From Achromobacter kerstersii (GTDB taxonomy: Bacteria; Pseudomonadota; Gammaproteobacteria; Burkholderiales; Burkholderiaceae_B), in NCBI RefSeq assembly GCF_902859595.1, contig NZ_CADIJQ010000001.1, positions 1,488,001-1,552,000 on the forward strand: DNA of 64,000 nucleotides, in the 5' to 3' direction. A model generated the notes under the pieces. That model did no database searches. It saw only the letters and a program-made list of their open reading frames with translations, and was not told where the DNA came from. Below are positions 36,165 to 49,900 of the stretch, one piece after another. Both the position numbers and the translations under genes were made by a program. Position 1 is the first letter of the stretch. Every line of letters starts with the position of its first letter.

Positions 36165-37988
36165 TCAGCCGAACCAGCCCCACCACTTCAGGCGGAGCCA
36201 ATCAAAAAACCCGTGCGTCCAGATCCAGACGTAGCGGCGCTCGTCGATATCGATCCGGCCCACGCCTTCCATGCCCGGGCGCAACGCCTGCGCCGCCTGG
36301 GGTTCCAGGCTGGCCTCCAGGCGGAACACGGTCTTGCCTTCCTGCACCTGCGCCAGCGGCACGATGCGCGTCACGGTAAAGGAAATCTGCCGGTCTGGCA
36401 TCGCGGCCAACGCCACGCGGCCGGTCTGGCCCACCGCCACGTCGTCAATCAGGCGGTCTTCCACATCCAGCCACAGCCGGTAGCCATCGGGCGGCGACAG
36501 CTTGAACAGTTCCTGGCCGCGCTTGACGGCTTCACCCAGTTGCTGGCTCAGGTCGCCGCTGACGATGATGCCGTCAAACGGCGCGCGCATCGTTGAGCGC
36601 TGGATCTGTTCACGATAGAACTGAATCTGCGCCATGGCTTGGCGCGCCTGGGCTTGGGCGATGGCGGAGGCCGCGCTGTCACCCCGCGCCGATGCCTCTT
36701 CGGCTTGCCGGCGGTACTGCACTTCCAGGTTGCCCGCGCGCAGCAATTCCAGTTCGGTCTCTCGCGTATCCAGCGCGGCCAGGGCATCGCCCTGCTTCAC
36801 GGTATCGCCCGCGCGGCGCGACGCATCGCTGATATAGCCATCGAACGGCGCGGCCAACACGCGCTGCACCACGCCTTGCACCGTGGCCGTCGCACTGATG
36901 CGATACGGGCCGTGCGCGAAGACGGCAAACGCCACCAAGGCGACCAGCGCGACGGCCGCCAGCTTGCGGCCAATGTAGCGGGGCCCAAGCAAACGGCCGG
37001 ATTCGCGCAACACCGCATCGCGCCACTTGCGCCAGAACGGGCGTTCCTGCTGCAAGCGCTGATACAGCACGCGGCCGGCCAGTAGCACTACGCTTTGGCA
37101 AAGTTCGATGCTGGCTTTGTCGAACGGCAGGTCGTCCGGGCGCTCAAACACCAGCGCCCCGCGCGCGTCGCCATCGGGCGCGAACGGCACCGTCAGCACG
37201 TTGCGGTTGCCAAATTCGCGCGCAAGCTTCTGGTGCGCGCGCAGTTGGATGGTGCGGCCTTCGTCCTGCGGCACGCACAAGGTCGAGTTCTGGTCGATGG
37301 CTTCGTCCATGGCCTCGGCCACGCTGCGCACCAGGTTCATGTTCTGCACCAGCCGGCTGCTGTGCGACAAGGCGTAGACCTTGCTGCGGCCATCCTGCCG
37401 GAAGCCGATGCTGACCCGGTCGCATTCCAGCCGCGTCGCCAAGTCAGTAACCAGCGTCAGCGCCACATCCTTGAACTGCCCTTCCTTCAGCGAACGCGCC
37501 ACGCAATTGATCACCACCATCAAGCGTTCGACCGTCTGCGCGCTATCGGTTTCCTGATGCTGCACCAGCCACGCTTCCAACACGCCCGTGCCCCAGCGCA
37601 GCGCCTGCACCAGCGGTTCGGGCGCCTGCATGGGGGTTTCGAACGCCGCCACGCCATGGATGCGGCCGCCCAGCACGATGGGGTAAGCCACCACCAGCCC
37701 GCTGGCATCCGCCGACACAGCCACTTCGCGGCCCTGCAAGGCTTCGTCCACCGCGCTGTAGAACACCGCGCCTGCGCGGCTGCCCGCCGGGGTTTGCGAC
37801 ACCGCTTCAAATGGCCCGGTGTCCGGCTCGCCCAGGATCAGCGCCGCGTGACGCACGCCCGGCAGCTGACCCGCCTGCAAGGCGAGCCAGGCGTCCAGGA
37901 AAGACTGGCGGTCGCTCGCGGCCGACAGCGCCGACCACCAGGCCAGGTCCGCGCGCTTCACCTGCGCGGGCACGACAGCATCATTCAT
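36165..37988 (-). CDS. GAF-domain HlyD-type membrane fusion protein
   Basis: 607 residues from ATG 37988, with GGAAG six bases upstream; GTG 38000 is a weaker alternative. Residues about 20-145 and 150-305 look like two GAF-type domains (DLATRLECDRVSIGFRQDG is typical). A single membrane helix spans 342-359. A periplasmic lipoyl-hairpin-lipoyl-barrel HlyD part follows (APFDGYISDASRRAGDTVKQ and MRAPFDGIIVSGDLSQQLGE). The start overlaps the giant gene's stop by 8 bp, so translation is probably coupled. Putting a cytoplasmic sensor on an export adaptor suggests a ligand- or redox-gated secretion step. Confidence 0.85.
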   Translation of the reverse strand: MNDAVVPAQVKRADLAWWSALSAASDRQSFLDAWLALQAGQLPGVRHAALILGEPDTGPFEAVSQTPAGSRAGAVFYSAVDEALQGREVAVSADASGLVVAYPIVLGGRIHGVAAFETPMQAPEPLVQALRWGTGVLEAWLVQHQETDSAQTVERLMVVINCVARSLKEGQFKDVALTLVTDLATRLECDRVSIGFRQDGRSKVYALSHSSRLVQNMNLVRSVAEAMDEAIDQNSTLCVPQDEGRTIQLRAHQKLAREFGNRNVLTVPFAPDGDARGALVFERPDDLPFDKASIELCQSVVLLAGRVLYQRLQQERPFWRKWRDAVLRESGRLLGPRYIGRKLAAVALVALVAFAVFAHGPYRISATATVQGVVQRVLAAPFDGYISDASRRAGDTVKQGDALAALDTRETELELLRAGNLEVQYRRQAEEASARGDSAASAIAQAQARQAMAQIQFYREQIQRSTMRAPFDGIIVSGDLSQQLGEAVKRGQELFKLSPPDGYRLWLDVEDRLIDDVAVGQTGRVALAAMPDRQISFTVTRIVPLAQVQEGKTVFRLEASLEPQAAQALRPGMEGVGRIDIDERRYVWIWTHGFFDWLRLKWWGWFG

Positions 37989-40900
37989 CCTTGCTTCCAC
38001 TCTCCGTGAGCGCCGGCTGCCGCACGCTCAGTCCGCGCTTGCGGCTGGCCTTCGGCTCCCAGGTATTGGTTTTTGAATTGAACACGACCGTGGCGTTGCC
38101 CGACTTGCCCAACGCACCGCTCAAGCCCAGGATGCCCACGCCCGCCGCCATGGCGACGCGCTCGGCCGTGGTGGATGCGTGGGTGTTCTCGGCGGCAGCC
38201 ACGTTGTCAGCCGGCTGATCCGATTCCGACACTGCCGCGCCTTGCGGCGCTGCGTCCTGGGTTGCCGCGTCCTGTCCTGCCCCGTCTTGTCCTGCCCCTT
38301 CCTGCCCTGCCAAATCAGCAGCCGGGTTGGACGCGTCCTGTGCGGGCTTCGGAGCGGGCTTAGGCTCTGGCTTCGACGCCGTTTTCGCGCCGCTGGCGTA
38401 ACCCTGGCCACCCCCGTCCTGCACCGTTTGATCGGTGCGCATGGACACCTCGTCCGGCGCGCCCGACGAAGCATAATCGGAAAGCCCGCCGTCGTGGCGT
38501 GCAATCACGATGTCTGGCGAAGTCGGTCCCAGACGGATGCTGTTGACCGCATCCCGCATGCCCGACAGGTACCACGCGCCCGCGTTGGGGCGGGTCAGCA
38601 GCGGCTCGAACACCGGGCGCTGCCATTGGCCGAAGTTGCCGCTCCAGGAATACAGATCCTCCAGCGCGCGGGTGATCAGGTCAGGCGTATTACCGCCCAT
38701 GCCGAAGCGGGTCAGGTTCACCACGCGGCCGCTCTCCGGTTCGATATAGATGGCGGCAAAGTCGCCCACCATCACGTCCTTCGAGAAGCTGCCGCGGAAG
38801 CTGTCGGCCCCGATGCCGCCCAACATGTAGTTGCCGCCCGTGCCTGCCAACAGAATGTCGTTGCCGCCAAACGCGATATCGACGGTTTCGATCAGGCTCC
38901 AGCGGTCGTTGACGAACACCACGCGGCCGCTGTCGCCAAACATCACGTTGTTGCCCGCGCCGCTTTCCAGCTGGTCGGCGCCCATGCCGCCGATCATCAC
39001 GCCTTCGCCGTTGTTGTACAGGCTGTCCGAGCCGCCCACCGACGGGTAGGTGGATTCGAACAAGGCGATCCGGCCGGCGGCGGTGAACACCGCCCGCGCG
39101 CCGTCGCCCGCGATCAGGTTGAAACCGCCTGCGCCCACCGCCCGGATGATGTCGTCGCCCATGCCGCCAAACAGCGCATTGCGGCCCGCGCCCACCGTGA
39201 TGGTGTTCACGCCGCCCGATGGCAGGTTGATGGTCTCCAGCAGTTGCAGGCCGGCGCCCGACAGATAGCGCGCGTCCGCACCCGGCGCGGCGGCGTCAAT
39301 GAAGTCGCCGCGGTTGCGCAGGTAGTTGACCGGCTCCACGTTCACGATGCGGCCGAAGTTGGCGAACACGATGTTGTTGCCGTCGCCCGCCGTGATCGTG
39401 TTGGCGCCCGCCGACAAGCCATCCGCCGACGCCCCCACCGCCAGCCCTGCCGCCTGCTGCGGCGTCAGCACCAGCGTCAGCGCGGCCAGCGACTGCTGGT
39501 CGGCCACCGCCGCCACGCCCATGTTCATCGGCGTATCCAGGTTGATGTTCATGCCGGCATTGCCGAACACGATGTTGTTGCCCTGGCCTGCATGGATGAC
39601 GTTGTTGCCGCCGCCGCCCGCGATCAGGTCATTGCCCAACCCGCCATAGATCACGTCGTTGCCCGCGCCGCCGTATAGGATGACGCCCTGCGTGGTGGTG
39701 CGTGCGTCCAGCACGTTGTTGCCGCCGTTGCCAAAGTGCAGCGCCTGGCCTGCTGCGCGTTGGCCGGGCGATGCGGTGTAGTAGGCGTCGTCCTGGCTGG
39801 TCGAACCAAACAGCAGCACCGGCCGGTCCGTGCCGCCCACCGTATTGCCTTCGGCCACCAGCAGGTTATTGCCGCCGCCGCCCTGCACCAGCGTGACCGT
39901 GCCGACCGTGGCGTGGCGCACCGTGTAGGTGTCATCGCCCTGGCCCAGCATCGTGTTCACCGACTGCACGCCGTGGAAGACGATGCCGCGGTCGAACACA
40001 TGCGTGCCCGCCTGGCTCGTCTGCAACACCGTGCCGCCCGCGCCGCCCAAGCCCGGCGTCATGCCCAGCCCGGTGATGCGGCCGAAGTCGCCAGCTTGCG
40101 CGTTGCTATACACGCGGTCCAGGCCACCCATGTTGTCGACCTGATCCTGCATGCCGGTCTGCCCGGCCGTGGTGCCGTCATTGAAAATGCGGATGCGGTC
40201 ATTGACGGGCGCGGCAGACGCCACGCCGTCATTGCGCGCACCCAGCACGCCATCGGTTTCGCTTGGCAGGCCCACGCCCGCATGCAGCGTGCCGTCGTAA
40301 TCCGGGCGGTCCAGCGTGTCGCCTTCGATCAGCAGCGTGCCTTGGATGCCCGACACGTCATGCGGCTGGTCGCCGTAATTGGCGTAGCTGATGCCCGTTA
40401 CCGGGTCCACCGTGATGATGGGCTGGTCGCTTGCGCGCGGGTTGCGCACCTTGCCCGGTTCGTTGGCGGGGCCGGCATAGGCCGGGTCCGCCACGCGCAC
40501 CAGAATCGGCGGCAAGGCGACGTCTTGCAAGCCGGGCAGCGTCGTAAAGAGCGACGCCGACAGGTGCAAGTCAAGGCCAGCCAGGCTCAGCGGCGGCAGG
40601 CCTGCGCCCGCGCCGTCTTCCACCTTGACCAGCACCTGCTGCATGGCGCCCCACGCTTGCGCGCCGACACCGTTGGCGTCAAACGTCAGCACTACGCTTT
40701 GGTGCCAGGTCAGCCCGCCGTCGGTGGACAGCAGCAGCCCCCGCCCTTGCAGGCTTTGCAGGGCAGCCGCCATCGAATCCGCCGCGTTCAGGCCCACGCC
40801 TTGCGTCAGCGAGCCATACAAGGCGGACGCCACCATCGCACTGCTCAGCGACACATACGCCTGGCCCGAAGCCGGACGCGGCAGCACGCTGGCATCCAGA

Positions 40901-43900
40901 TTGATCGCCAGCGACAGCGTATTGCCGCCGCTGGCGTCCAGCTGGCCCGGCTGCGCCGTGATGCTGACCGGCTGCGCGCCATCGAACACGTCGCGCGAAC
41001 CGCCGCGGCCGGTCACGATGGTGTTGCCCGCCACGTCACCCGACAGATCGAAGGTATCGCTATCGCGTCCGCCGATCAGGGTCGTGATGACATTGCTGCG
41101 CGTGGACAGCACATAGATGTGGTCATTGCCTTCGCGGGCATCCAGATTGACGCGCTGGATGTTCTGGTAGCTGGTGTTCAGCCCCGCGCCGCGGATGCCT
41201 TCTTGCGTCAGCACAAAAGCGTCGGCATCTTCCGAGCCCAGCACGGTGTAGGTATTGATCCCGTCGCCGCCATCCATCGACACCGCGCCGTTGATGACGT
41301 AGTTGCGCTCGCCGTTGGGCTGTTGCTGCGCTTCCTTGAACGCGTAGACCATGAACTCGTCATCGCGCTTTCCGCCAAAGAGCGCCAGCGGCGCGGCGTT
41401 GCTGTAGATGCGGAAGACGTTGCTGCTGTTTTCCGCGCCGTACAGGGTCAGGCCGAAACTGTTGCCGCGTGACAGATAGCCCTGCGTGGTTTGCACCGTG
41501 TCGATCTGGTCGCCCGCGCCCACGTTCGGGAACTGGCGGTCCAGCGCGTACAGCTGGCCGACCTGGTATTCGTTGTGCTTGGACGCATCGCTACCCAGGC
41601 CGCCGTCGATGACCACATACGTGCTGGTGTCATCAATATAGAAGCGGTTGCCGCCGTCAACCGCATTCAGGCGCAGCCCGCCCGTCATGCTGCGGTCGTA
41701 GTTCACGCGCTGCACTTCATTCGCGTAGCCCGCGCCTTGCGGCGTGATCTTCGCGACGAAGTGCTCGCGCACCAGGAAAGTTTCGTCCTGCGTGGTGCCG
41801 TTGATCGTCAGATGGTTCACGTCCGACAGGTTTTCAAGGCCGTTGTCGTCGGAATCATGCACGTTGATCCAGATGGACGTCAGCGCCGCGGCCAGGTTCA
41901 CGATGATGTGATCCGAGCCCCGTCCGCCGTCCACATCCACGCGGTCGGTCACGCCGGCCACGCCTTGCTGGCTGGTCAGCGACGGCAGTTGATCCAGCAC
42001 GATCAGGTCGTTGCCATCATTGCCATGCAGCGACACGCCGCCCGCCAGCGCCCGCGCCGACAGGTAGATCGTGTCGTCGCCCTCGCCCGCCAGCACGGTT
42101 GCGCCGCCGCCCAACAGAATGCGCGCCATCCAGATCTTGTCGTCGCCGGCGCCCGCGCCCACTGCCAGGTGACCCAGGAAATCGGAGTCAGACAAGGTGA
42201 TCAAGTCAGCGCCTGCGCCGGTGGTGATGCCGGTGTTGCCGCCGACCGTCACCGTATCCAGCAGCACGACGTTGTCGCCGCCGCCCGCGTCTACCGTCAA
42301 GGAACCGGCCAGATCCGAGTCCGCCAAGGCGATCTCGTCCAAGCCCGAGCCGGCCGTGATGGCGGTATCGCCGCCCACTGTCGCGGTTTGCAGCACGACG
42401 ACGTTGTCGCCTTCGCCAGCGCTTACCGTCAGTGAGCCTGCCAGACCGCTGTCCACCAGCGCGATCAGGTCATCGCCCGAGCCGGTCGTGATGGACGTAT
42501 CGCCGCCCACCGTCACGGTTTGCAGCACGACACCGTTGTCGCCGTTGCCGGCCGCAATCGTCAGTGCGCCCGTCAGATCGCTGTCCACCAGCGCGATCAA
42601 ATCATCGCCTGACCCGGCGGTGATAGACGTGTCGCCACCCACCGTCACAGTGTCCAACGCCACGATGTTGTCGCCGTTGCCGGCGTTTACCGTCAATACT
42701 CCGGTCAGCGCGCTTTGCTGCACGGTGATCTGGTCCACGCCCGCGCCCGCCGTAATAGCCGTCGCGCCCGCGATAGTTACGACGTCCAGCAGCACGACGT
42801 TGTCGCCACTGCCTGCATTCACCGATACCGCGTCGCCGAAATCGCTGTGCGTCAACGTGATCAGGTCAGCGCCCGTGCCTGACAGCAGCGTCGCACCGCC
42901 GCCTACGGTGACGGTATCCAGCAGCACCACGTTGTCGCCTTCGCCCGCGTCCACCGTCAACGTGCCCGTCAAATCGCTATCCAGCAGCACAATCGCATCC
43001 AGGCCCAAGCCGGTGGTGATGGCGGTATCGCCACCCACCGTGACGGTGTCCAGCAACAAGGTGTTGTCGCCGTCGCCCGCCGTGATCGTCAGCGCGCCGG
43101 TCAGGCCACTGCCCACCACCGTGATCTGATCCGCGCCTGCGCCTGTCGTGATCGACGTGTCGACACCCACCGTCACCGTATCCAGCAGGACGACGTTGGC
43201 GCCTTCGCCGCCGTCCACCGTCAACGTGCCAGTGATAACGCTCTGCTGGAACGTGACGGCATCATCGCCCTCCCCGGCCAGCACGGTGATATCGCCGCGC
43301 ACATCCGTGGCGTCGAACGTGACCGTGTCGTCGCCGTCCAAGGTGCGCACGGTGGTTTGCTGCTGATTGATCAGCAGCGCGTTGACCAGAATCTGGTCTT
43401 GACCCGAACCGCCCGTGATATCCAGCAAGACGCCTTGCGTCAACGCGTCATGACCATCCAGCGCGCCGCCAACGTCGGCGGTGCTGCTGAAGGTGATGGT
43501 GTTGTTGCCACTGTCGCTGCCGTACACATAGATCTCGGGCGCCACCAGGCGGCCGTTGATGTCCACCGCCGAGGCCTTGCCGTAGCCGGCCGTGCCGCGG
43601 TCATCGCGGTCCACGCGCAGGTTCATGCGCTGGCCAGCCTGGATCAAACCGCCTGCCTGCAAGCCGCTACGGCCCGCAACCGACAGGTTGTTGCCCGCCA
43701 GCAGGCTCACCACGCCCACGGTGCTGATCACCGCGTCCGGCGCCAGGGCGATATCGCCCGACGTGCCGGCTTGCGCGCCTTCGTAGCGCGCCACCAACCA
43801 CGCGTTGGCGGCGTTGATCTGGCCAACGTTGAACGACAGCGCCTGCGACACGCCTTGCGCATCGGTGGCGGCGCCCACTTGCACCAGCGCCACGTCGCCA

Positions 43901-46900
43901 ACCGCCTTGACATTGATGGTCGACTGCGCGCCCACCGACGCCACGATCAGCGCGTCGTTGACCGCCGCGCCCGCCGTGTCGGACTGCACGTAGCCGCCCA
44001 CCGAACCACCCGCCACAAAGAACAGGCTGCCGCCGGTCACGACCGCAACGCTGCGCGTGTTCGACAAGCCCGGATGCGCGGTCTTGTCGCTGACGATGTT
44101 GGTGGCGCTGCTCAGGTGGACCTCATCGCGTGACCGCGACTCCACCCGCGCCAGCACCAGATCATTCGCGCCCAGCTGGCTGATCGACACCGACCCCAAG
44201 GCCGACGCCACCAGATAGCCGGACATATCCGTCAACAACGGCGAGCCCAGCTCCCCGATGGTGCCGGACAGCGTTTCCAGCCACACGTTGCGCGCGGTGA
44301 TCGCGGCCTGGCCCGAAGCCGTGCCGTTCAAGATCGCGTCCAACGCATAGATGCGCACATCGCCGCGCACCCCGCCGGCATCGACCACATCGATACCGCC
44401 CAGGCGCAAGCCATGCATGCCATACAGGTTGACGCCCTGCGTGGCCGACGCCCGCACCGTGGCCTGCGTATCGGTTGCCGACACGCTGACCAAGAGCGGC
44501 GTGCCTTCCTGCGAGACGTCGGCCCCCATCTGGCCCACCGACTGCCCGGCGATCAGCGCCACTTCGCGCACATAGCCCAGGCCCGCCAGCTCGGCGGCGC
44601 TCAGGTCAGACAGCACCACGTTGGCGTACTGGCGCTGGCCTTCGGACGTGGCGTTCAGGATGGACAAGCCCGCCTTCAACGTTACGCTGCCGGCCGACAC
44701 CACTTGGCCCACGCGCAGGTTCGCGTCCGTCTGGTAAGACGAGCCGCCTGCCGCCGTGCCCTTGGTATTGGCCAGAACCAGGTTCAAGTCCTGCGCGCCC
44801 AACTGCGACACGCGCGCCACGCCACCCGCTTCCACGTACAGCGCGTGGCCGGCGGACAGGCTCAGTTGCAGATGCTTCGAGGCGTCGTACTGATAGATGC
44901 CGTTGGCGTCCCGCGTGCTGCCCACGATGTCCTGATCCGCCACCAGGCTGACCTGGCCGGCGCTTTCCAGCGTGCCCGCATCGGTGCCGATGATGGAACC
45001 GCCCTGGGCGCTGACCGTGATGGTGATGCCGTCCTTGGCGTGGATATCGCCCAGGCGGATGCTGCCCTTGGGCGAATCCAGGCCGACGGTGGTGTCGCTG
45101 TAGGCGGACACCACGCCGTTCACGGCCTGCACCGCCAGCGAACGCGTGAGCTTCAGCGTCAGGTAGCGCGGGTCGCGCATGTCGCCCACCAGCATGCCGC
45201 TGGCAAGCGCCTGCGGGCTGGCGCCGTCTTGCGCCATGTACGGCACGTTGACGGGTTTCCAGACCGGGTCCAGGAAGCCGCTGCCAATATCCACCACCTG
45301 CACGCCATTGGCGCGCGCGGCGGCCACATTGGCCTGCCATTGGCTGATATCGGCCGCCGACGCGCCTTCCAGCAGCTTGCTGTTGTAGATGAAGACGTCG
45401 CGGCTGTTCTCGTACAGGCCGAAGCGGTCGGCGAACAGGAACTGCACCGCGCTATTGGCCGACAAGGTCGTGCCCAGCTTCAGCGATGCGTCGTTGGAGA
45501 ACACCGGCTCAAAGCGCTGCCACAGGCTCGTGTCGCTGAAGTCGACGCTGGCACGGTCCAGCGGCGTGGTGCCAGCCGGGCCGATGTAGCGATACAGCGT
45601 GTGATACACGCCCGCCAGGTTGACCGCGTTGGCGCGCGACAAGATGGCCTTGTCGGCCTCGGGCAGCGAGTCAAACACGTTGGCGCGTTCGTCATCCGAC
45701 AAGCCGCCCAGGCTGGGCAGTTGCAGGGTGTAGTCGCCCAGCTCGGCGCCAATGGAACCCTGGCCCGACGTGCGCAACACGATGCCGCCGCCCGCCTTCA
45801 CGTTCAGGAAGCGGTCTGCGGGCGGCGCGCCGTCCGTATCACCGTCCACGTCGAACACCTGTTCGTTGATGGCCGCCGACACCGGATACAGCAGGTTGTT
45901 CTCGATGTTGCGCAACGTGGCCGTCGAGAAATAGAAGAAGTAGCCCGCGTTGTAGGTCTGGCCGTACAGCGCGATATCAGCCGCCGTTTGCGCCGGCGCA
46001 TCCGCACGCACGGTATAGGTGCGTGTGTAGGCTTCTACGCCCGCCCCGTTCAGGCTGGATGCGTCAAACGCCAGCGTGATGGCCTCGCCCATGTTGGGAT
46101 ACAGCGCCAGCAAGCCGTCGTTCTGCCCTGCCCCCGTCTGATACAGCATGGCGTCGGCCAGCGACGCCGCCAGGCGGATCGTGCCGTCCGCGCCCACGAT
46201 GGCGTAGTACGCCGTGTCGGCCCGCACATTGCCTACCGATTGGCGGAAATAGATCTCGTCGCCCGTGCGCAGCGCACGCAGTTGCCCCGTGCCGTCGTCC
46301 ACGATGTTCATGTTGGCCAGCTTGAAGCTGCCCGCCCCCACTGCCGTCAGGCCCGAGCTCACCGCTCCCGCGGCGGACTCCAGGCGGTCGCGCCAGTAGT
46401 TGTGGTATTCGGCGGTCTGCGCCAGTTCCTTGTCCACCACGTAGTCGTAGACGATCTGGTTGCGCGTGGACTTGACCAGGTTCTGCGCCGCCGTGATGTC
46501 CAGCGCGGCAGGCAGGTAGTTGGGGTCAAAGCCCTGGTTCTTCAGCTGTTCGTGCAGCGCCTGCATTTGCGCGGTCAAGCCTGCCGTCGAACCGGCGGCC
46601 TGTGTCTGGAACAGGTGCGTGGACACCGTGAACATGCCGTTCACGTCTGCCGCAGCAAAGCCGCGCAACAGCTCGCCCGTGATGCCGGCGTCGGTAAACA
46701 GCGCCTTGACCAGTTCGCGGCCCTCGGGCGTCTGGTTCAGCAGTTCAATCTGCTGGTGCAGCACCGCCTGTTCCTTGGACGCAAAGAGCTGAACCGTGTT
46801 GTTGGCGCCCACCAGCACGTAGTACGCCACGTTGGTTTGCAGGCTGGCCGTCTTGCCGATCTGCACGCGCACGTCGTTCAGGTAAACACGGTCGTAGTTC

Positions 46901-49900
46901 TGCAAGGCGCGGTAGCCCGTCACCTGGCCGTTGGCATCCGTGACCGGCACGATATTCATGTCGGTCAGCGTGATGACGTTGTCGGCAGACACGGTAGCGC
47001 CGCTGGCGGCCGCGTCCAGCAGCTTCACCGTCACCGCGCCCGGCGTGCTGCCTGCCACGCCGAAGATCTGCGCAATCGATACCGGCGTGCCGCCGTTGAA
47101 AGCGCCATCCACGCTGCTCGACAGCGTGACCACACGGCCGTTCACGCTCTGGATGTAATAGATGGCGGTCTGCGTGGAGTTCGCAAAACTCAGCTCCACG
47201 CGCTGGCCTTGCACCAGGCGGTCGGTGCCCGGCAAGGTCAGCGTGGCGGCGCCAAACTGCGTCAGCGACTGCTGCGTAAAGCCGTTGTCCACCAGGCGGA
47301 TGCCGGCGTTCACCGTCATGCCGTGCAAATCGGGCGTGTAGCTGCCCGACGTCGCGGTGTCGTGAACGTTGGTGTTCTGGTAGACGTTCAGGTCTTCCAG
47401 CTGCGACTTCTCCGCATACACCTTGCCCGTGAACGTGATGCGGCCGGTCAGCCACGCGCTGTCGGGGCTGGACGCCGTCAACGGATTGCCGTCGGCGTCC
47501 ACGATGGTCAGGATGTGCAGCGTGCCGTTGTCGTAGACGCCCAGGTCATGGCCTTGCAGCTTGCCATTCTGGTTGGTCATGTACAGCTCAAGCCCGGCCA
47601 GCGAGATCGACTGCCCGCTTTGCAGCAGCGCCTTGATGCTGTTGGCCAGCTGCGTGCGCGCAACATCGCTCAGGTTGGCGTTGGTCAGATCCCAGCTGAA
47701 GCCGTTGCCCATGTCGACGAACTCGGCATACCCGGCGCCCGCCGTTTCCGTATAGGTGTAGAACGGCAGCAGGTTTGTGCCGAACCAGCCCCAGTTGTTG
47801 TTCGGCGTGTCTGACGTCAGCACGCCCTGCTTCAGCGCGGCAGCGCCAAAGCCGCGTTGGATCGTGTAGGCCACGGCCATGGAGCCGGTGCCCTTGCCCA
47901 AGCCCGTCAAGCCGTAGACCAGTTGCGACGGCAGCGGCGTTGACGTGACCATGTTCGCGCCGTTGCGCACGAAGAAACTCTTCAGCGAGACAGCCGCGCC
48001 CGAGAACGTGATCGAAATCTGGTTCTGCGCGTTGTAGACGCTGGTTGCCGGCGAGCCGTCGGCCTGGACGAGGCTCAGGGACTCGATGCGGCGCGTATAG
48101 CTGACGCCGTCAATCATGAACGTGATCTCGCTGCCAATCAGCCCATTGGCGGCGCTGTTCATCCACTGGTTATAGTCCTGCACGGAATTGCCGGACGGTA
48201 TCGACCAGCCCAGCGTATTCCCGGCCAGCTGAAGCTGATTGCTGGTGATGGTGCGCTCAACGACCGTCCAGGTGCTGCCCGGCGTTGTCGACGTCAGGTT
48301 TGCGTACAGCGACCCGGCGCCGGTGTTGATCTGGCCTTGCGGGTGGTCCAGGTTGTATTGATCAATTGCCGCGATGATGTCGGCCGAAATGTTCTGATCG
48401 TTGGCGCCCAGCGCGGGCGCCGGCGTGCCCGCCCCTGGCACGACGGGACGCGTGGCGTTCTGCGTGCCGGTGACCTCGCCCCCGCCCAGCGTGCCGGCCG
48501 CGTTGCCAAACACGATGTTCAGGTTGTGATGGCCGGTGCTGTCCAGGCTGGTCAGGTCGCCCACATACGGCGACTTCAGCGTGACCAGGATCGAGTCGAA
48601 ACTGTTCGACCCCCACCACTGGCCGCCCGTCGGCACAATCTGGTCAATCGTCAGCTGTTGGCCGTCCACCAGGATGTAGGTGTAGGTGCGCAAGCCGGCA
48701 AGCGCGCGCTGATACAGGTCGCCCTGCGTCTGGCCCGACAGGCTGGCAAAGGCATTCAACTGGTCATTGCTTAGTTGCAGGCGCAAGGTGCTGGAGCCCT
48801 GCTGCACCGTCAATGCGCCAGACGGCAAGGTGAACGAAATCGGCAGGTTGGCGTTGGACTGATCCGTGGCGCCTGCCAGCGCATACGACGGGCCGTACAG
48901 CACGCCTTGGCTGCCCGCCGTGTAACCCAGTGACGCCAGCGACACCGGGCCCGCGTTCGACGTCGGGTTGAGCGGGTCGTACACCGTGAACGTGAACTGG
49001 TAGATGTTGTTCGCGCCGCTGCCTGCCACCAGACCCAGATAGCCCAGGATTTCCTTGCGGACGTTCCCGTTCAGGCTGTCGTTGTAGGCCAGGCGCACCA
49101 GATGATGGCCATCCACCGCCGCCTTCAGCGCGGCGTTGTACTGGTCCGCCGTGAGGTTCAGCGCCAGGTACTGGCCGCCTTCGGCCTGCGTGCTCAGGTA
49201 CGTGCCGACGCCGCCCAGCGTAATCGTGGCGGTCTGCAACGACCGCACGCCCGACCAGTAGCTGTCGTACTGCGCCAATTGCGCGTTCAGGTCGGCCAGA
49301 ATCTTGGCCGTGACGGTCGGGTACGCCTTCTCGGTGGCGGTGCGGGTATCGGCAAGCTCGCCATCCAGCAGCGAACCACCGTTCAGCGTGATGTTGACGC
49401 TGCCCAGCTCCGCGTAAACGGACGCCTGCGGGTTTGTCCAGTTCACCGGCTTGACCAGGGTCAGGTCGGCATTCAACACGTTCTGCGACAAGTAAATGCT
49501 CTTGTCAGCGCCGGCCGGGCCGCCCGCCAGGCCCGCCTGGGCGGCGAAGCCCTGGCGCGCATTGATCGTCAGCGCCTTGGACGCCGTGCCTATCGCGCCA
49601 TAGCCCGCGTTCAATTCGATGCGGTTGCCCGACACGACGGTGTCGGTGCTGCTCGTGGACGCGTGGGCGAAGATGCCGTTACGCGCCTCGATATACACCG
49701 TGCCCGCCGACGAGTTCACTTTCTTCAGCGTCGCCCACGAGCTATTACCGCCGTCCGAGAAGTAATTCAGACGGATGTCGTTGCGGGCTTCCGCGCGGGT
49801 GTAGCCGTTGGACCCCATCACGTTGAGCGTGATCGCGCCGCCCAGCGCGATGGCGTCCACGTTGACCTGCGCGCTGGCGCCCGTGGGCATCTGCCCGTTC

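Noticed and set aside
42046..43233. CRISPR or non-coding satellite
   Set aside because: The 132-bp period keeps frame and encodes a regular beta-repeat inside one gene.
44413..47814. A 1,133-codon plus-strand frame, and others at 49102-51792 and 41491-42435
   Set aside because: Same effect: His/Arg/Val-rich shadow translations of the adhesin gene with no domain signal or ribosome site.
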